This document shows, piece by piece, positions 7,711 through 15,158 of a stretch of 64,000 nt of DNA. This DNA is from Alicyclobacillus sp. ALC3. GTDB taxonomy: Bacteria; Bacillota; Bacilli; Alicyclobacillales; Alicyclobacillaceae. The stretch lies in NCBI RefSeq assembly GCF_028751195.1, contig NZ_CP066784.1:1116001-1180000 (forward strand), written 5' to 3'. The number at the start of each line of letters is the position of its first letter. Position 1 is the first letter of the stretch. The notes beneath the pieces were generated by a model, which was not told the origin of the DNA, made no database searches, and saw only the letters and a list, made by a program, of their open reading frames with translations. The translations under genes were made by a program, and so were the position numbers.

Positions 7711-7907
7711 CACCCCTTTGCCAGACACATTCTGCACGTGTCTGGCAAATCCTGCATACAGATTTATCTCTCATGCCTCTATTGACCAGGCTGTTGTTGT
7801 GAGCGAGAAGATACAGCCGGCGCCATTGTCGCGCCAGACTTCCTCCAAACTTGAGTCTGGTCATAGATGAAGCATGGTAGACTATCTCTGGAAGGAGGTG
7901 ACATTGG

Positions 7908-8102
7908 ATGACAAAAGCCGAGTTATCGACTGCTGCAGCCAATATTGCAAAGGACCTCACCATGCACTTTGCAGGTCAGTTGCGAGTAGGTAATACCACC
8001 AGCGCCGAAGCGCACAATGAGTCGCTAACAAATGCGGTGACGAAGTTTTACGACTCGATGTATGAATGCGTACATGCACAGCTTGCGGGAAATCAGTCGT
8101 AA
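7908..8102 (+). CDS. Hypothetical phage protein, 64 residues
   Basis: I do not recognise this protein. It is soluble, helical and alanine-rich (TKAELSTAAANIAKDL, then a SLTNAVTKFYDSMYECV helix). A near-perfect ribosome site, GGAAGGAGGTGA, lies six bases before the ATG and is the best evidence that it is translated. It is on the plus strand, opposite to the surrounding lytic genes, and a long G+C-rich hairpin (8112-8141) without a T run follows it. Confidence 0.6.
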   Translation: MTKAELSTAAANIAKDLTMHFAGQLRVGNTTSAEAHNESLTNAVTKFYDSMYECVHAQLAGNQS

Positions 8103-8290
8103 AACGTTTGGCGCCTGCTGCCCGCCGGGATAGCAGGCGCCCACAAGCAAGGGGGGTTTATATGGCGCCACATTTCTGCCGCACCAACGGGAGCGTGAGC
8201 CCGCGGAGACTCACACATGCCTTGGCAGCTCCCGTTGCTACGTCAGTGCTGTAACCCAAAATCATCTAACGGCGGATGGAGGCACAACCC

Positions 8291-8530
8291 ATGAATCATT
8301 CAGAACCAGGTACAGTTCAAGTCGCTGAAGTCAATGCTGCTGGAACAATCCTGTACTCAGGAAGTCTTGAAGAGTTCGAGGAGTTAACCGGTCTACGTCT
8401 GACGTTCGGCATCAAACAACACAAGCAAACATTCGAACTGGATGGAAGTACATATCTCATCGTGCATGCCGTGGCCAGCGGAGCAATTGGAACTGTATAC
8501 GAATTACAGGTGCAAAAAATACACGCATGA
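8291..8530 (+). CDS. Hypothetical phage protein, 79 residues
   Basis: I do not recognise this protein. It appears to be mostly beta: an N-terminal TVQVAEVNAAGTILYSGS, a short acidic helix (LEEFEELTGL), then several strands ending in VYELQVQKIHA. The ATG at 8291 lies seven bases after GGAGG and is preferred over the earlier ATG at 8276, which overlaps that ribosome site. Together with the 7908 gene it forms a small rightward pair inside the otherwise leftward lytic region, perhaps a separately regulated accessory unit. Confidence 0.55.
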   Translation: MNHSEPGTVQVAEVNAAGTILYSGSLEEFEELTGLRLTFGIKQHKQTFELDGSTYLIVHAVASGAIGTVYELQVQKIHA

Positions 8531-8544
8531 CTTGGTGCTGTTCG

Positions 8545-8634
8545 TCAACGCTTCATCATATGGGCGGCGGCGCAAACGCCACTCACCACGAGTATCATCG
8601 ACAATCCGCCGCCAATGATAGTCTCAGGTCTCAC
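8545..8634 (-). CDS. Very small membrane peptide, 29 residues
   Basis: A GTG-started frame overlaps the end of the Cys-rich gene at 8624. It codes for one hydrophobic segment (GLSMILVVSGVCAAA) flanked by MRPETIIGGG and HMMKR, the layout of a single-pass membrane peptide. The ribosome site is weak, so translational coupling to the upstream gene would be needed. The call rests on hydrophobicity and overlap only. Confidence 0.3.
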   Translation of the reverse strand: MRPETIIGGGLSMILVVSGVCAAAHMMKR

Positions 8635-8776
8635 GTCGAATCACTCGCCTTGTTACTGTATCCACATAACCCGTCTTTGTCGCCACGAGCACACACCGAC
8701 TAAACATACATGAGCAAGTGGTTCCGGCACGTGCTGAGAACCAATCACATTTGACACCGTCTTTGCACGGTAGCAT
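8624..8776 (-). CDS. Small cysteine-rich phage protein, 50 residues
   Basis: The ATG at 8776 follows GTGAGGTGACACA, a strong ribosome site, and opens a 50-codon frame. Five cysteines at positions 4, 10, 21, 23 and 28 lie in the first half (MLPCKDGVKC and TTCSCMFSRC), which suggests a metal-binding knuckle. The second half is basic (VTRRVIRRET). It lies downstream of the late-regulator-like gene at 8937 on the same strand. No family is recognised. Confidence 0.4.
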   Translation of the reverse strand: MLPCKDGVKCDWFSARAGTTCSCMFSRCVLVATKTGYVDTVTRRVIRRET

Positions 8777-8936
8777 TGTGTCACCTCACATGAACGCAGA
8801 AAAGACGCCCACTTTCGCGAGCGCCTTTTCTGGGGTCAGTTCGAATTTGTTCCAGGACACACTTACCCTTGGGTCCAGTATACGGCCGTTTCCGCACTTC
8901 AAACCGCACACATTCCGTGCACATCCCGCACGAGAT

Positions 8937-9449
8937 TCAGGCATCCTCAAACGCCACAATCCGAAGGATCTCCGCCAACATGAGAATCGCATCCGCTTTC
9001 TGCTTCTCGTAGTATCGCAACTCGGCGAACCAACCTTCGCGCTGCATGTCCTGCAGCACCTCCACATCACTCGGCAGATCGTGCAGCGATTGCGCGCCTC
9101 GGCGAAGCGTCATCAGTCTGCGGACAATAATTTCGCGCCCATACGGAGGCAGTTTGCCAACCGCTCTCTCAACCCGCGCAACAAACCCTTCGCGGTAGTC
9201 CTCCGGCGTTCCGCCACCTGACCCGAGTTTCTGGCCTATCCTGCGAATCAAATCAGGGTCTGCCGCATTCTCATATCCTGGCTTCGGTGCCCGTGGGCGA
9301 TAGTCAATGCCGTTCTCCAGTTGTTGGAGATACCGTCTATACACCGCGAGATATGCGTACACTTTGCGCCGGGTCTTCACTTTGTCCACTCGAGGCAGCC
9401 CAAGGTCAGCGTATATCTCTATCTCGATTTTTCGGGTTGCTGCCAACAT
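8937..9449 (-). CDS. Probable ArpU-like late transcriptional regulator
   Basis: This 170-residue, very basic helical protein (RVDKVKTRRKVYAYLAVYRR, then VGKLPPYGREIIVRRLMTL) ends with a helix pair around WFAELRYYEKQKADAILMLA. The length, the sigma-like helical arrangement and the place between replication genes and the packaging genes match ArpU/RinA-type regulators that switch on late transcription in Firmicute phages. The ATG follows GGGGGAG at a good distance. The family call is by pattern and context; I cannot see a diagnostic motif. Confidence 0.5.
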   Translation of the reverse strand: MLAATRKIEIEIYADLGLPRVDKVKTRRKVYAYLAVYRRYLQQLENGIDYRPRAPKPGYENAADPDLIRRIGQKLGSGGGTPEDYREGFVARVERAVGKLPPYGREIIVRRLMTLRRGAQSLHDLPSDVEVLQDMQREGWFAELRYYEKQKADAILMLAEILRIVAFEDA

Positions 9450-9724
9450 GTATCACACTCCCCCGTTGGTGGCACAATATTTGATAGAAAAACCGTCTCC
9501 TTCGCCCCGCTTGTGCGGGGCATTTTCTGCTCATTTCCGTCAATATGTCGAGTCTCCATTGAAGGGCCGTTCCCCTTTCTACTTCGAGGATTCGTCACCC
9601 GGTACCGTTTCAGGTTCTCAAGCAGGAGTTTTTTACTCAGGGTACTGAAACTTATCGGTCATCGACACAAAAACGTCACATAATGTCGATCTTTGTCGGT
9701 TATTTCAACCTTACACTGACCCTA

Positions 9725-9913
9725 TCACCTAACCCAAGGATCGGCTTCTGCCGATCCTTCTTTTTTCTTGGCATATTTACCATACGCCCCTCCGGACGGC
9801 TTCAATTCTTCCGAGCCCTGTCCGAACATTGCAATCTCTGTGATGGACCTTTCTCTCTTCAACCGTTCGGTGCTACGGTCTGCGCTGGCTCCTTCCGCCA
9901 TGGTCTGGTTCAT
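9725..9913 (-). CDS. Hypothetical phage protein, 62 residues
   Basis: This is a small hydrophilic protein rich in charged residues (STERLKRERSITEIAMF, then GKYAKKKEGSAEADPW). Its ATG at 9913 overlaps the stop of recU as ATGA, and GGAGGT lies nine bases upstream, so it is translationally coupled. No function is recognised. The hairpin at 9737-9758, which reads like a plus-strand terminator, lies inside this gene near its 3' end. Confidence 0.55.
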   Translation of the reverse strand: MNQTMAEGASADRSTERLKRERSITEIAMFGQGSEELKPSGGAYGKYAKKKEGSAEADPWVR

Positions 9914-10452
9914 CCCATGACCACCTCCGTCTGCCGCAACAGCTCGTCCACCGTCGTCAGATAATCGAGCACCACGCCGCGACCACTCTCCAGCCGATAG
10001 CACATCACCTGAATGTCCTCATACGGTATCGACTTGCGGCCGCCACGCTCACCCGCGTCCCACGCATTTACGACCATCTTGCCGGGCACGAAGTAGATCT
10101 CGTGACGAGCGGTGAACTCTAGCACCACGAAGCAGATTGCGCCGGCAGCCATGCAACTGCGTAGATGCTCGACCTGGTGCGCGTGGAGGTTGTCCAACGG
10201 GAAGCGCGTTTTCTCCTTCGTCGACTTCGCCTCAAACTCCAGTGCATGTCCACGGTAGACACCCTGATAGTCAACCGTGGACTTTGCTTCAAAAAACGCC
10301 TTGGTAATTTGTGTGCCGCGCGATCCGTGGACTTTGATCGGCGTCGGCCGCTTGTGAATGACTGCCACACCGCGCGCCCTGTACTGCTCGTTGGCGCGAT
10401 TGACGAGGTTCTCCAGCGACATCCCGCGGTTGGCTTGCGATGGTCTCGTCAT
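9910..10452 (-). CDS. recU: RecU-type Holliday junction resolvase
   Basis: This 180-residue enzyme cuts four-way DNA junctions during recombination and replication. It shows the RecU pattern: ANRGMSLENLVNRAN at the N-terminus, the basic arm HKRPTPIKVHGSRG, and the nuclease core STVDYQGVYRGHALEFEAKS, with Asp and Glu-x-Lys as metal ligands. The C-terminal RKSIPYEDI resembles the RecU substrate wedge region. It overlaps its upstream neighbour by four bases and its downstream neighbour by four, so the three are one translation unit. Length is close to the usual 170-200 residues. Confidence 0.9.
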   Translation of the reverse strand: MTRPSQANRGMSLENLVNRANEQYRARGVAVIHKRPTPIKVHGSRGTQITKAFFEAKSTVDYQGVYRGHALEFEAKSTKEKTRFPLDNLHAHQVEHLRSCMAAGAICFVVLEFTARHEIYFVPGKMVVNAWDAGERGGRKSIPYEDIQVMCYRLESGRGVVLDYLTTVDELLRQTEVVMG

Positions 10453-10727
10453 GCAGCATCGCCTCCGCCCGGCCAGTGAGCCTCGCAGTAGACGTGGCTG
10501 CCCGTTGCGTCTTCGACGAAGAAGTCCTCGCCGCGTAGCCCGTCAAGCTGACAACCGCAGGTGTCGCAATAGTCGACGTACACTCGCCGCTCAACGATCG
10601 TCGTTTCCACGCGTGGGATGCTAGACCACTGCAGGTTGAACGTACGGACCGTCTCACTGTCGCGTACTAGTGCGAATCCGTCCCTCACTTCGTTCACTAT
10701 AGCCAAAATCGGTTCCTTAACCTGCAT
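10449..10727 (-). CDS. Hypothetical phage protein with a zinc-ribbon-like CxxC pair
   Basis: This 92-residue protein has a beta-rich first half (ILAIVNEVRDGFALVRDSE) and a second half with CDTCGC and CEAHW, spaced like a small zinc knuckle (C-x2-C ... C-x2-H). The ATG follows AGGAGG by seven bases. The stop overlaps the start of recU. No established family is recognised. The position suggests a helper of replication or recombination, but this is inference. Confidence 0.6.
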   Translation of the reverse strand: MQVKEPILAIVNEVRDGFALVRDSETVRTFNLQWSSIPRVETTIVERRVYVDYCDTCGCQLDGLRGEDFFVEDATGSHVYCEAHWPGGGDAA

Positions 10728-11120
10728 TTTGGAACCTCCTAATCGTTATGTCATTAGACATGCCGATACAGCATATTTTGTTGTCGGCTCTAGTGCATGG
10801 AATGCCACCTCTGGCGATACAGCTAGAGCCACTTGGAGAGGGCCAACCGCAGGCGGCCTTCTCCCCCTTCTTAGCTGGCAATAACGTACGCCTATTTTTC
10901 CCCTGTCTCCGACGTTTGCCCGAACCTTTTTCCGCGTGCTGCGTATAATGTCGTATCCCTCCTGTCCGCCCTAGGTAAGCGGACAGTCTTCGGGCCGCTA
11001 CGGCGGCCCGTCCTTCTTTCAAACCGAACTTCATCTGCACGTTGTTCGGCACCCATCTGCTGGTTCTGCGGATTCTCTGTCCCGCACCCGCGCACGTATC
11101 ACTCAACACTTTCCCAAGAT
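10728..11120. other. Intergenic stretch without a convincing gene
   Basis: Several overlapping minus-strand frames are open here (up to 162 codons), but none combines a ribosome site, a plausible protein and codon use like its neighbours. A G+C-rich hairpin (gggccgc and gcggccc, 10993-11009) is present without a T run. Part of this may be degenerate phage sequence. Confidence 0.4.
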
Positions 11121-11258
11121 TCAAATTGTCCGCCACCACCGCCGAGCCCATCTTTGTCCGCGTAGCTGAACGCATGCAACATACCACCGCCGATTGTCCT
11201 CCCACCGCATTTGCGCCGATTCCCAGTCGTTCTTAAACCAAGGCAGGACCTTGCGCAT
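11121..11258 (-). CDS. Small tryptophan- and arginine-rich phage protein, 45 residues
   Basis: The ATG at 11258 follows GAGGTGACGGGAA, a strong ribosome site, 11 bases after the helicase-loader stop. The 45-residue product has seven tryptophans and ten arginines (for example QRWARRWWRT at the end), an unusual composition. No family is recognised. The close spacing to the loader gene supports it being part of the same operon. Confidence 0.45.
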   Translation of the reverse strand: MRKVLPWFKNDWESAQMRWEDNRRWYVACVQLRGQRWARRWWRTI

Positions 11259-11269
11259 TTCCCGTCACC

Positions 11270-12097
11270 TCACATCGCCACGAGGCTATAGTTCAGTTCC
11301 ATTCCGGCCTCGGCCTCTTCTTTCGTCAGTCCCATCACAACGCGGAAGTCCTTTGACCGCTCGTAGATTCGGCGTGCAATACCTTCGTCCACCCGGAACA
11401 GCGCGTCGAAGTCCCGTTCTGAACTGACCAGCATTGGCTTGCGGTTGCTGTATCGAAAGTTGACCACTGCAAACAACGCTTCTGCCGTGAACTCCGTTGG
11501 CATCTCTCGGCCTTTGTAGAGGTCGTCCAGAAAGAGCACATCCACCGTCTTCATCAGGTTGAGCCGGTCCTGCAGACCTTCGAAGTCCTTTCTCAACTCG
11601 CCAATGCTCTCGGCCCAAGGGAAGTACAAGACGCTGTACCCCTTCCGCATGAGTCCATTCGCCACAGCCATTAGTAAGCGCGTCTTCCCGGAACCAGGAG
11701 GCCCTACCAGCGTGCAACTGTTGTGCGGACCTGCCTTGACGTCCTCGAAGCGCTGATAATAGTCAAGCGCAACGTCGCGCGCCTCTCGTATGCATGCCGG
11801 ACGGTCCTCCACGCGGAACCCCTTGAAACCCGCCGACTTGAACTCTTCGGTGATGTTGCTGGAGCGGAACAGCCTTTCCCTGTACCGCTTCTTTACGCAA
11901 TCGCATGTCCGAGCCTCAAACAATTCCCCAACGAGGCGCGGATCTGACCAACTCAGGACCTCGCCAGCCAGAACAGCAACGGAACCAACGTCCCGGCATA
12001 TGTCGCAGTCATACACGGCCGACCTTGCCTCCGGTGACACTTGTCGTTCGGCCATTCGGGCCGCGAGGTTGAGAAGTTGCTCGGCTATTTGCTGCAT
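11270..12097 (-). CDS. DnaC/DnaI-like replicative helicase loader
   Basis: This 275-residue AAA+ protein probably loads the host or phage DnaB-type helicase at the phage origin. An N-terminal zinc-like cluster (CDICRD ... CDCVKK) is followed by the AAA+ core with Walker A GPPGSGKTRL near residue 133, Walker B VDVLFLDDL near 187, sensor-1 region MLVSSERDF and an arginine pair (ARRIYERS). This matches DnaC/DnaI/IstB-like loaders. The ATG has GGAGGAG upstream. The first 30 codons overlap the 3' end of the initiator gene in another frame, a tight coupling typical of phage replication modules. Confidence 0.88.
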   Translation of the reverse strand: MQQIAEQLLNLAARMAERQVSPEARSAVYDCDICRDVGSVAVLAGEVLSWSDPRLVGELFEARTCDCVKKRYRERLFRSSNITEEFKSAGFKGFRVEDRPACIREARDVALDYYQRFEDVKAGPHNSCTLVGPPGSGKTRLLMAVANGLMRKGYSVLYFPWAESIGELRKDFEGLQDRLNLMKTVDVLFLDDLYKGREMPTEFTAEALFAVVNFRYSNRKPMLVSSERDFDALFRVDEGIARRIYERSKDFRVVMGLTKEEAEAGMELNYSLVAM

Positions 12098-13043
12098 GTC
12101 TTGTACTCCTCCCTGTTGGGAATGATGCTGCGACAGAAACTTCGATTCGCGCTACTTCTGCTTGCCATCGCTCGTAAATCTTCGGTGCGCAGTAGGCAAG
12201 AGAATTGATTTTGTCAAAGGCGTGCTTCGGAACGTGTCCAGCGAACGCTTCGTCGATGCCGCTAATGATTCGACCTCGTGGAACACCTTCGGCCAGCAGC
12301 TGGTTAAGCACCTTGAAATCGTTGTTCTTGAGGATGTACCCAACGTTGCCCATGTTGATTTGCATCCGTTGTTCCACTGCGCGTTCGAACTCTGGACCTG
12401 ACATGTCGGTGAATTCGCGCACGCTATCAGCAGCAGTAGCAGCGGCGATCTTTTTATTTATTTCATTACTTTCTTTAGGCGTTCGGGAATCCGCGCCACC
12501 ATTGAGATTTTCGGGTGCAAAGGTTGTGCTATCACACAACGGTTTTGTTGTGCTTTTACACAACGGTTGTGTATTTGCAAAAGGTTGTGCGTTTGCTAAA
12601 CCGTTGTGTGTTTGCAAAACGTTCCGTGATGAGTGAACGTACAACTTTGCGCTGATGGCCTCAGCCAGATTGTCGGCATTGATTACGTTCTCGGACCACT
12701 GCGCGATCTCAGTGTTCATGCCATAGCGCTTGTACCGCCCGTTCTCTTCGTCCTGGCGTTCGAACACCACACCCGCCTTGACCAGCAGCTTCAGCTGTGT
12801 CGAAACGTATGTCCGTTCTGAGTTGACTGCTGACGCGAACTCAGCCAGGGTGATGCGGTCGTCCTTGTGCTTCTTCTTGCCTTCTTCCGCCCAACCGTAC
12901 GTTCGCCGCCAGATAAAGAGCACAAGCCCCTTTGCCACCCCGTTCAGCTTGGCCATCGACAGCGCTTCGAGCAGGAGGTGCGCGATGGGAACCACACCGT
13001 CCTCGATGTCTGCTTTCAGGCATTGGTAGTCACCCTTCGGCAC
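12009..13043 (-). CDS. Phage replication initiator, lambda O-like (Phage_rep_O N-terminal domain)
   Basis: This 344-residue protein starts with a winged-helix DNA-binding domain typical of Phage_rep_O (GVAKGLVLFIWRRTYGWAEE, then ITLAEFASAVNSERTYVSTQ). A low-complexity linker (residues about 145-175) is encoded by tandem repeats, followed by a helical C-terminal half that probably contacts the helicase loader. It starts at GTG, nine bases after GGAGGT. It is followed by the loader gene with an 89-base overlap, the classic O-P arrangement. The repeats in the linker are likely iterons, so the protein probably binds its own gene. Confidence 0.85.
   Translation of the reverse strand: MPKGDYQCLKADIEDGVVPIAHLLLEALSMAKLNGVAKGLVLFIWRRTYGWAEEGKKKHKDDRITLAEFASAVNSERTYVSTQLKLLVKAGVVFERQDEENGRYKRYGMNTEIAQWSENVINADNLAEAISAKLYVHSSRNVLQTHNGLANAQPFANTQPLCKSTTKPLCDSTTFAPENLNGGADSRTPKESNEINKKIAAATAADSVREFTDMSGPEFERAVEQRMQINMGNVGYILKNNDFKVLNQLLAEGVPRGRIISGIDEAFAGHVPKHAFDKINSLAYCAPKIYERWQAEVARIEVSVAASFPTGRSTRHAANSRATSQPRGPNGRTTSVTGGKVGRV
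12450..12620. other. Probable phage replication origin: iterons plus A+T-rich segment inside the initiator gene
   Basis: GGTTGTG or a close variant recurs at 12522, 12541 (expanded), 12565, 12583 and 12602 (CGTTGTG), with steps of 19, 24, 18 and 19 bases. ACACAAC copies in the opposite sense lie between them. Next to them, at 12450-12478, is a run made almost only of T and A, a good unwinding element. Lambda has the same design inside gene O. Confidence 0.65.
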
Positions 13044-13070
13044 CTCGCATGCACCTCCGTCCTATATCCT

Positions 13071-13787
13071 TTACGACAGCAACACGACCGCCCCGGTGTT
13101 GATTGAACCTGTCAGCGCGTCCTTGAGGTAATCGTGAATCTTGTCCATGGCCTCTACCTTCCAGGCGCCACCGTCCGCCTCGAACAATGCGCATTCCGGG
13201 CCCGAGCGCATGCGGAACACAAAGGCGCTCTCCGGTTGGTCGAGTTCCACAAACGTGCGGTACGGCTTCAGATACACCGGGTTTGGCACCTTGACGTCTG
13301 CCACGGTGGCAACGCCCGTCTTAGCGCGTACCTGCTGCGATACGCCGTCATCGCCGTATGTGGTGACGTTGTCGTCTTTGATGTTGCCGACAATCTGCAA
13401 AACTGTGGCACGCTCGTCCGTGGTCACGAAGTTTGCTTGCAAGGCGATGTTGAACGCCTCGACGTCATGGAATGAGCCGAACCGGAACTGCGGAATAAGC
13501 GCCTTTGCTTCGATGAACGTGCTGCGGTTCATGTCGGCGTTGAGATGGCTGTACGCCTGTACTTCCGTCGGACTGACAACGTGAACGATGAGTTGGTCAG
13601 CGCCGTCCTGTGCATCAAACTTGGATTGCAGATAGTCCACAAGCCCGGACAATGTGTTGACTGTCAATGCGGATGCGACGGGTGACTTGATGGCGACCAA
13701 TTGTCCATTGGTGTACGGACGCCCGTTGATCTCTGTTACCTTCGTGTTTGCCAAGTCCGTGATGTACTGCAGTGCTTCTTTGATCAT
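13071..13787 (-). CDS. Phage early protein of about 240 residues (DUF2303-like)
   Basis: This 238-residue protein belongs to a type common in Firmicute phages near recombination genes. Recognisable stretches are TLSGLVDYLQSKF, LIVHVVSPTEVQAYS, the FGSFHDVEAFNIALQ core and GDDGVSQQVRAKTGVATV. This pattern resembles the YfdQ/DUF2303 group, but I am not certain of the family. Its molecular role is unknown. The ATG has a GGGGAGAG site. It ends 28 bases before the replication initiator and starts four bases after the preceding gene, so it is part of the early operon. Confidence 0.65.
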   Translation of the reverse strand: MIKEALQYITDLANTKVTEINGRPYTNGQLVAIKSPVASALTVNTLSGLVDYLQSKFDAQDGADQLIVHVVSPTEVQAYSHLNADMNRSTFIEAKALIPQFRFGSFHDVEAFNIALQANFVTTDERATVLQIVGNIKDDNVTTYGDDGVSQQVRAKTGVATVADVKVPNPVYLKPYRTFVELDQPESAFVFRMRSGPECALFEADGGAWKVEAMDKIHDYLKDALTGSINTGAVVLLS

Positions 13788-13790
13788 GGA

Positions 13791-14144
13791 TTACACTCTC
13801 CCCTGTTTGGATTCGAGATAGGACACCTTGTGATTTGCTTGGTCGACTTCACGCTCGTCGAATAGCTTCTGTTGGATGAGTTCCGCGCCGACGACCTTAC
13901 CAGCGCCGTCACGGTCAAGCAGGATCTTCGTCGACGGTATTTCTGCCGGTGCCAGGACCGACTTAACACTGATGTCGACGCCGGCCACATCCCGGTACTC
14001 GTCCGTCTTGAACTTCAGTTGCAGCGTGATAGCGCGCGCCTTCGTCGGGTCGGTGTTCGGGTCCATGATGTTGTCGAGCACCTTCTGCAGTTCGATTTCA
14101 AAGCGCTCAGAGACAGCGCCTCCGGCCAGTTCAGCCAGGTTCAT
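13791..14144 (-). CDS. Small phage early protein (replication-terminator-protein annotation group)
   Basis: This 117-residue protein shows NLAELAGGAVSERFEIELQ followed by NIMDPNTDPTKARAI and TLQLKFKTDEYRDVAGVDI. The same pattern occurs in Firmicute phage proteins often annotated as replication terminator protein. That name is inherited by annotation, and I see no evidence for termination activity. The ATG at 14144 follows GAGAGGAG by seven bases and is preferred over the ATG seven codons upstream. It sits just before the DUF2303-like gene. Confidence 0.65.
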   Translation of the reverse strand: MNLAELAGGAVSERFEIELQKVLDNIMDPNTDPTKARAITLQLKFKTDEYRDVAGVDISVKSVLAPAEIPSTKILLDRDGAGKVVGAELIQQKLFDEREVDQANHKVSYLESKQGRV

Positions 14145-14244
14145 GATGATTGCTCCTCTCGTCATATCGTCAGCTTGTCCTGCGTACAGTGAAGAAGTGA
14201 GACTGAGGATGCGCGGCCGCGCTGGCTCACACCAAGCACGAACT

Positions 14245-14442
14245 TCACCGACTCATCCCCGGCATGTACCATCCCACCGAGTGCGGATGGTGCGTTGGCA
14301 TGTATATCTGCGGTATCGGCAACGTGATATAAGCAGTTGCTGCCGCGAAAAACGCTAGAATGCATAGAGCCCAGACAATCAGTCGCAACACTTGACGTCT
14401 CCGCGTGCCCTTGTCGGGCTCCGACTCGTCTATGCGCGCCAT
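14245..14442 (-). CDS. Small single-pass membrane protein, 65 residues
   Basis: The ATG at 14442 lies five bases after the MBL-fold gene stop, with a GGTGAAGG site before it. The product has a basic N-terminus (EPDKGTRRRQVLR), one hydrophobic helix (LIVWALCILAFFAAATAY) and a short external tail rich in Pro, His and Tyr. The topology is probably N-in. No family is recognised. Small membrane proteins in early phage operons often target host processes, but nothing here shows which. Confidence 0.5.
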   Translation of the reverse strand: MARIDESEPDKGTRRRQVLRLIVWALCILAFFAAATAYITLPIPQIYMPTHHPHSVGWYMPGMSR

Positions 14443-14447
14443 GTCCT

Positions 14448-15158
14448 TCACCGCCCCGCGACGCGCACTTGCACGCCTGTTACCTCTTGCACCCGGCGCT
14501 TGAACATTGCTTCGTCCGAGTTCGAATCGCTCAAGTGGATAAGCCACACTTCTTGCACTCCCCTCAGGTCGTTGGCTTTCAAGAACTCCAACGCCGTCTC
14601 TAGCGACATGTGACTGCGCAGCAACCGTCTTGCTAACACGGACGGCACGCGACCGGATGCGACGTTGGCGTCAAGAATCCCTTTGCTGTAATTCGTCTCG
14701 AGCATGATGTGTGTCAGTCCCTCGAACCGGTACTTGCAGTAGAACGTGTCGGTCAGGAACACCAACTTTTCGCCCGTTCGGTTCGCCAACAGATATCCAA
14801 GCGGTTCGCTGACATCGTGCTGCACGTCGAACGGCATGATGGTCCAGGTGCCAAGCGCGAATGACTGGTGCGACTGAACCGGGTGCGCTCGGTGATGACC
14901 GTCCAGCCTCAGCGCGTCCCATGTGCCGTAACTCGCGTACACGTCAACACCGGCCTTCATGACGTCCCTGACCGACCTGCTGTGGTCACCGTGCTCGTGA
15001 GTCAACAAGCAGCCGGCAATGTCTGACATCCGAAACCCGACACCGCGCTGGATGTCCTTGAAACGAATGCCCGCTTCCAGCAACAGCTTGGTGTGCCCGT
15101 CGTCAATCAGATAGGCATTGCCAGCGCTGCTGCTGGCGAGCGGCTTGATGGTGAGCAT
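14448..15158 (-). CDS. Metallo-beta-lactamase-fold hydrolase (YycJ-like)
   Basis: This 236-residue protein has the MBL metal motif THEHGDHSRS near residue 53, an upstream SSSAGNAYLIDDG glycine turn, a further metal aspartate in VFLTDTFY and a late histidine in VWLIHLSDSN. The pattern resembles YycJ/WalJ-like nucleases. In Firmicute phages such genes regularly follow recT, so a nuclease role in recombination is a reasonable guess. The start overlaps the recT stop as TGATG, which indicates coupling. Length is typical of single-domain MBL enzymes. Confidence 0.85.
   Translation of the reverse strand: MLTIKPLASSSAGNAYLIDDGHTKLLLEAGIRFKDIQRGVGFRMSDIAGCLLTHEHGDHSRSVRDVMKAGVDVYASYGTWDALRLDGHHRAHPVQSHQSFALGTWTIMPFDVQHDVSEPLGYLLANRTGEKLVFLTDTFYCKYRFEGLTHIMLETNYSKGILDANVASGRVPSVLARRLLRSHMSLETALEFLKANDLRGVQEVWLIHLSDSNSDEAMFKRRVQEVTGVQVRVAGR

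Noticed and set aside
9502..9518. Perfect G+C-rich hairpin (gccccgc/gcggggc)
   Set aside because: The T run on the plus strand is short and the adjoining genes are on the minus strand, so I do not call it a terminator.
9737..9758. Hairpin with a following T-rich run on the plus strand, resembling a terminator
   Set aside because: It lies inside a translationally coupled minus-strand gene, and no plus-strand transcript is expected here. It may be incidental.
10717..11205. 162-codon minus-strand open frame
   Set aside because: Composition is unlike a folded protein, it overlaps the strongly supported 45-residue gene, and it has no ribosome site at its start.
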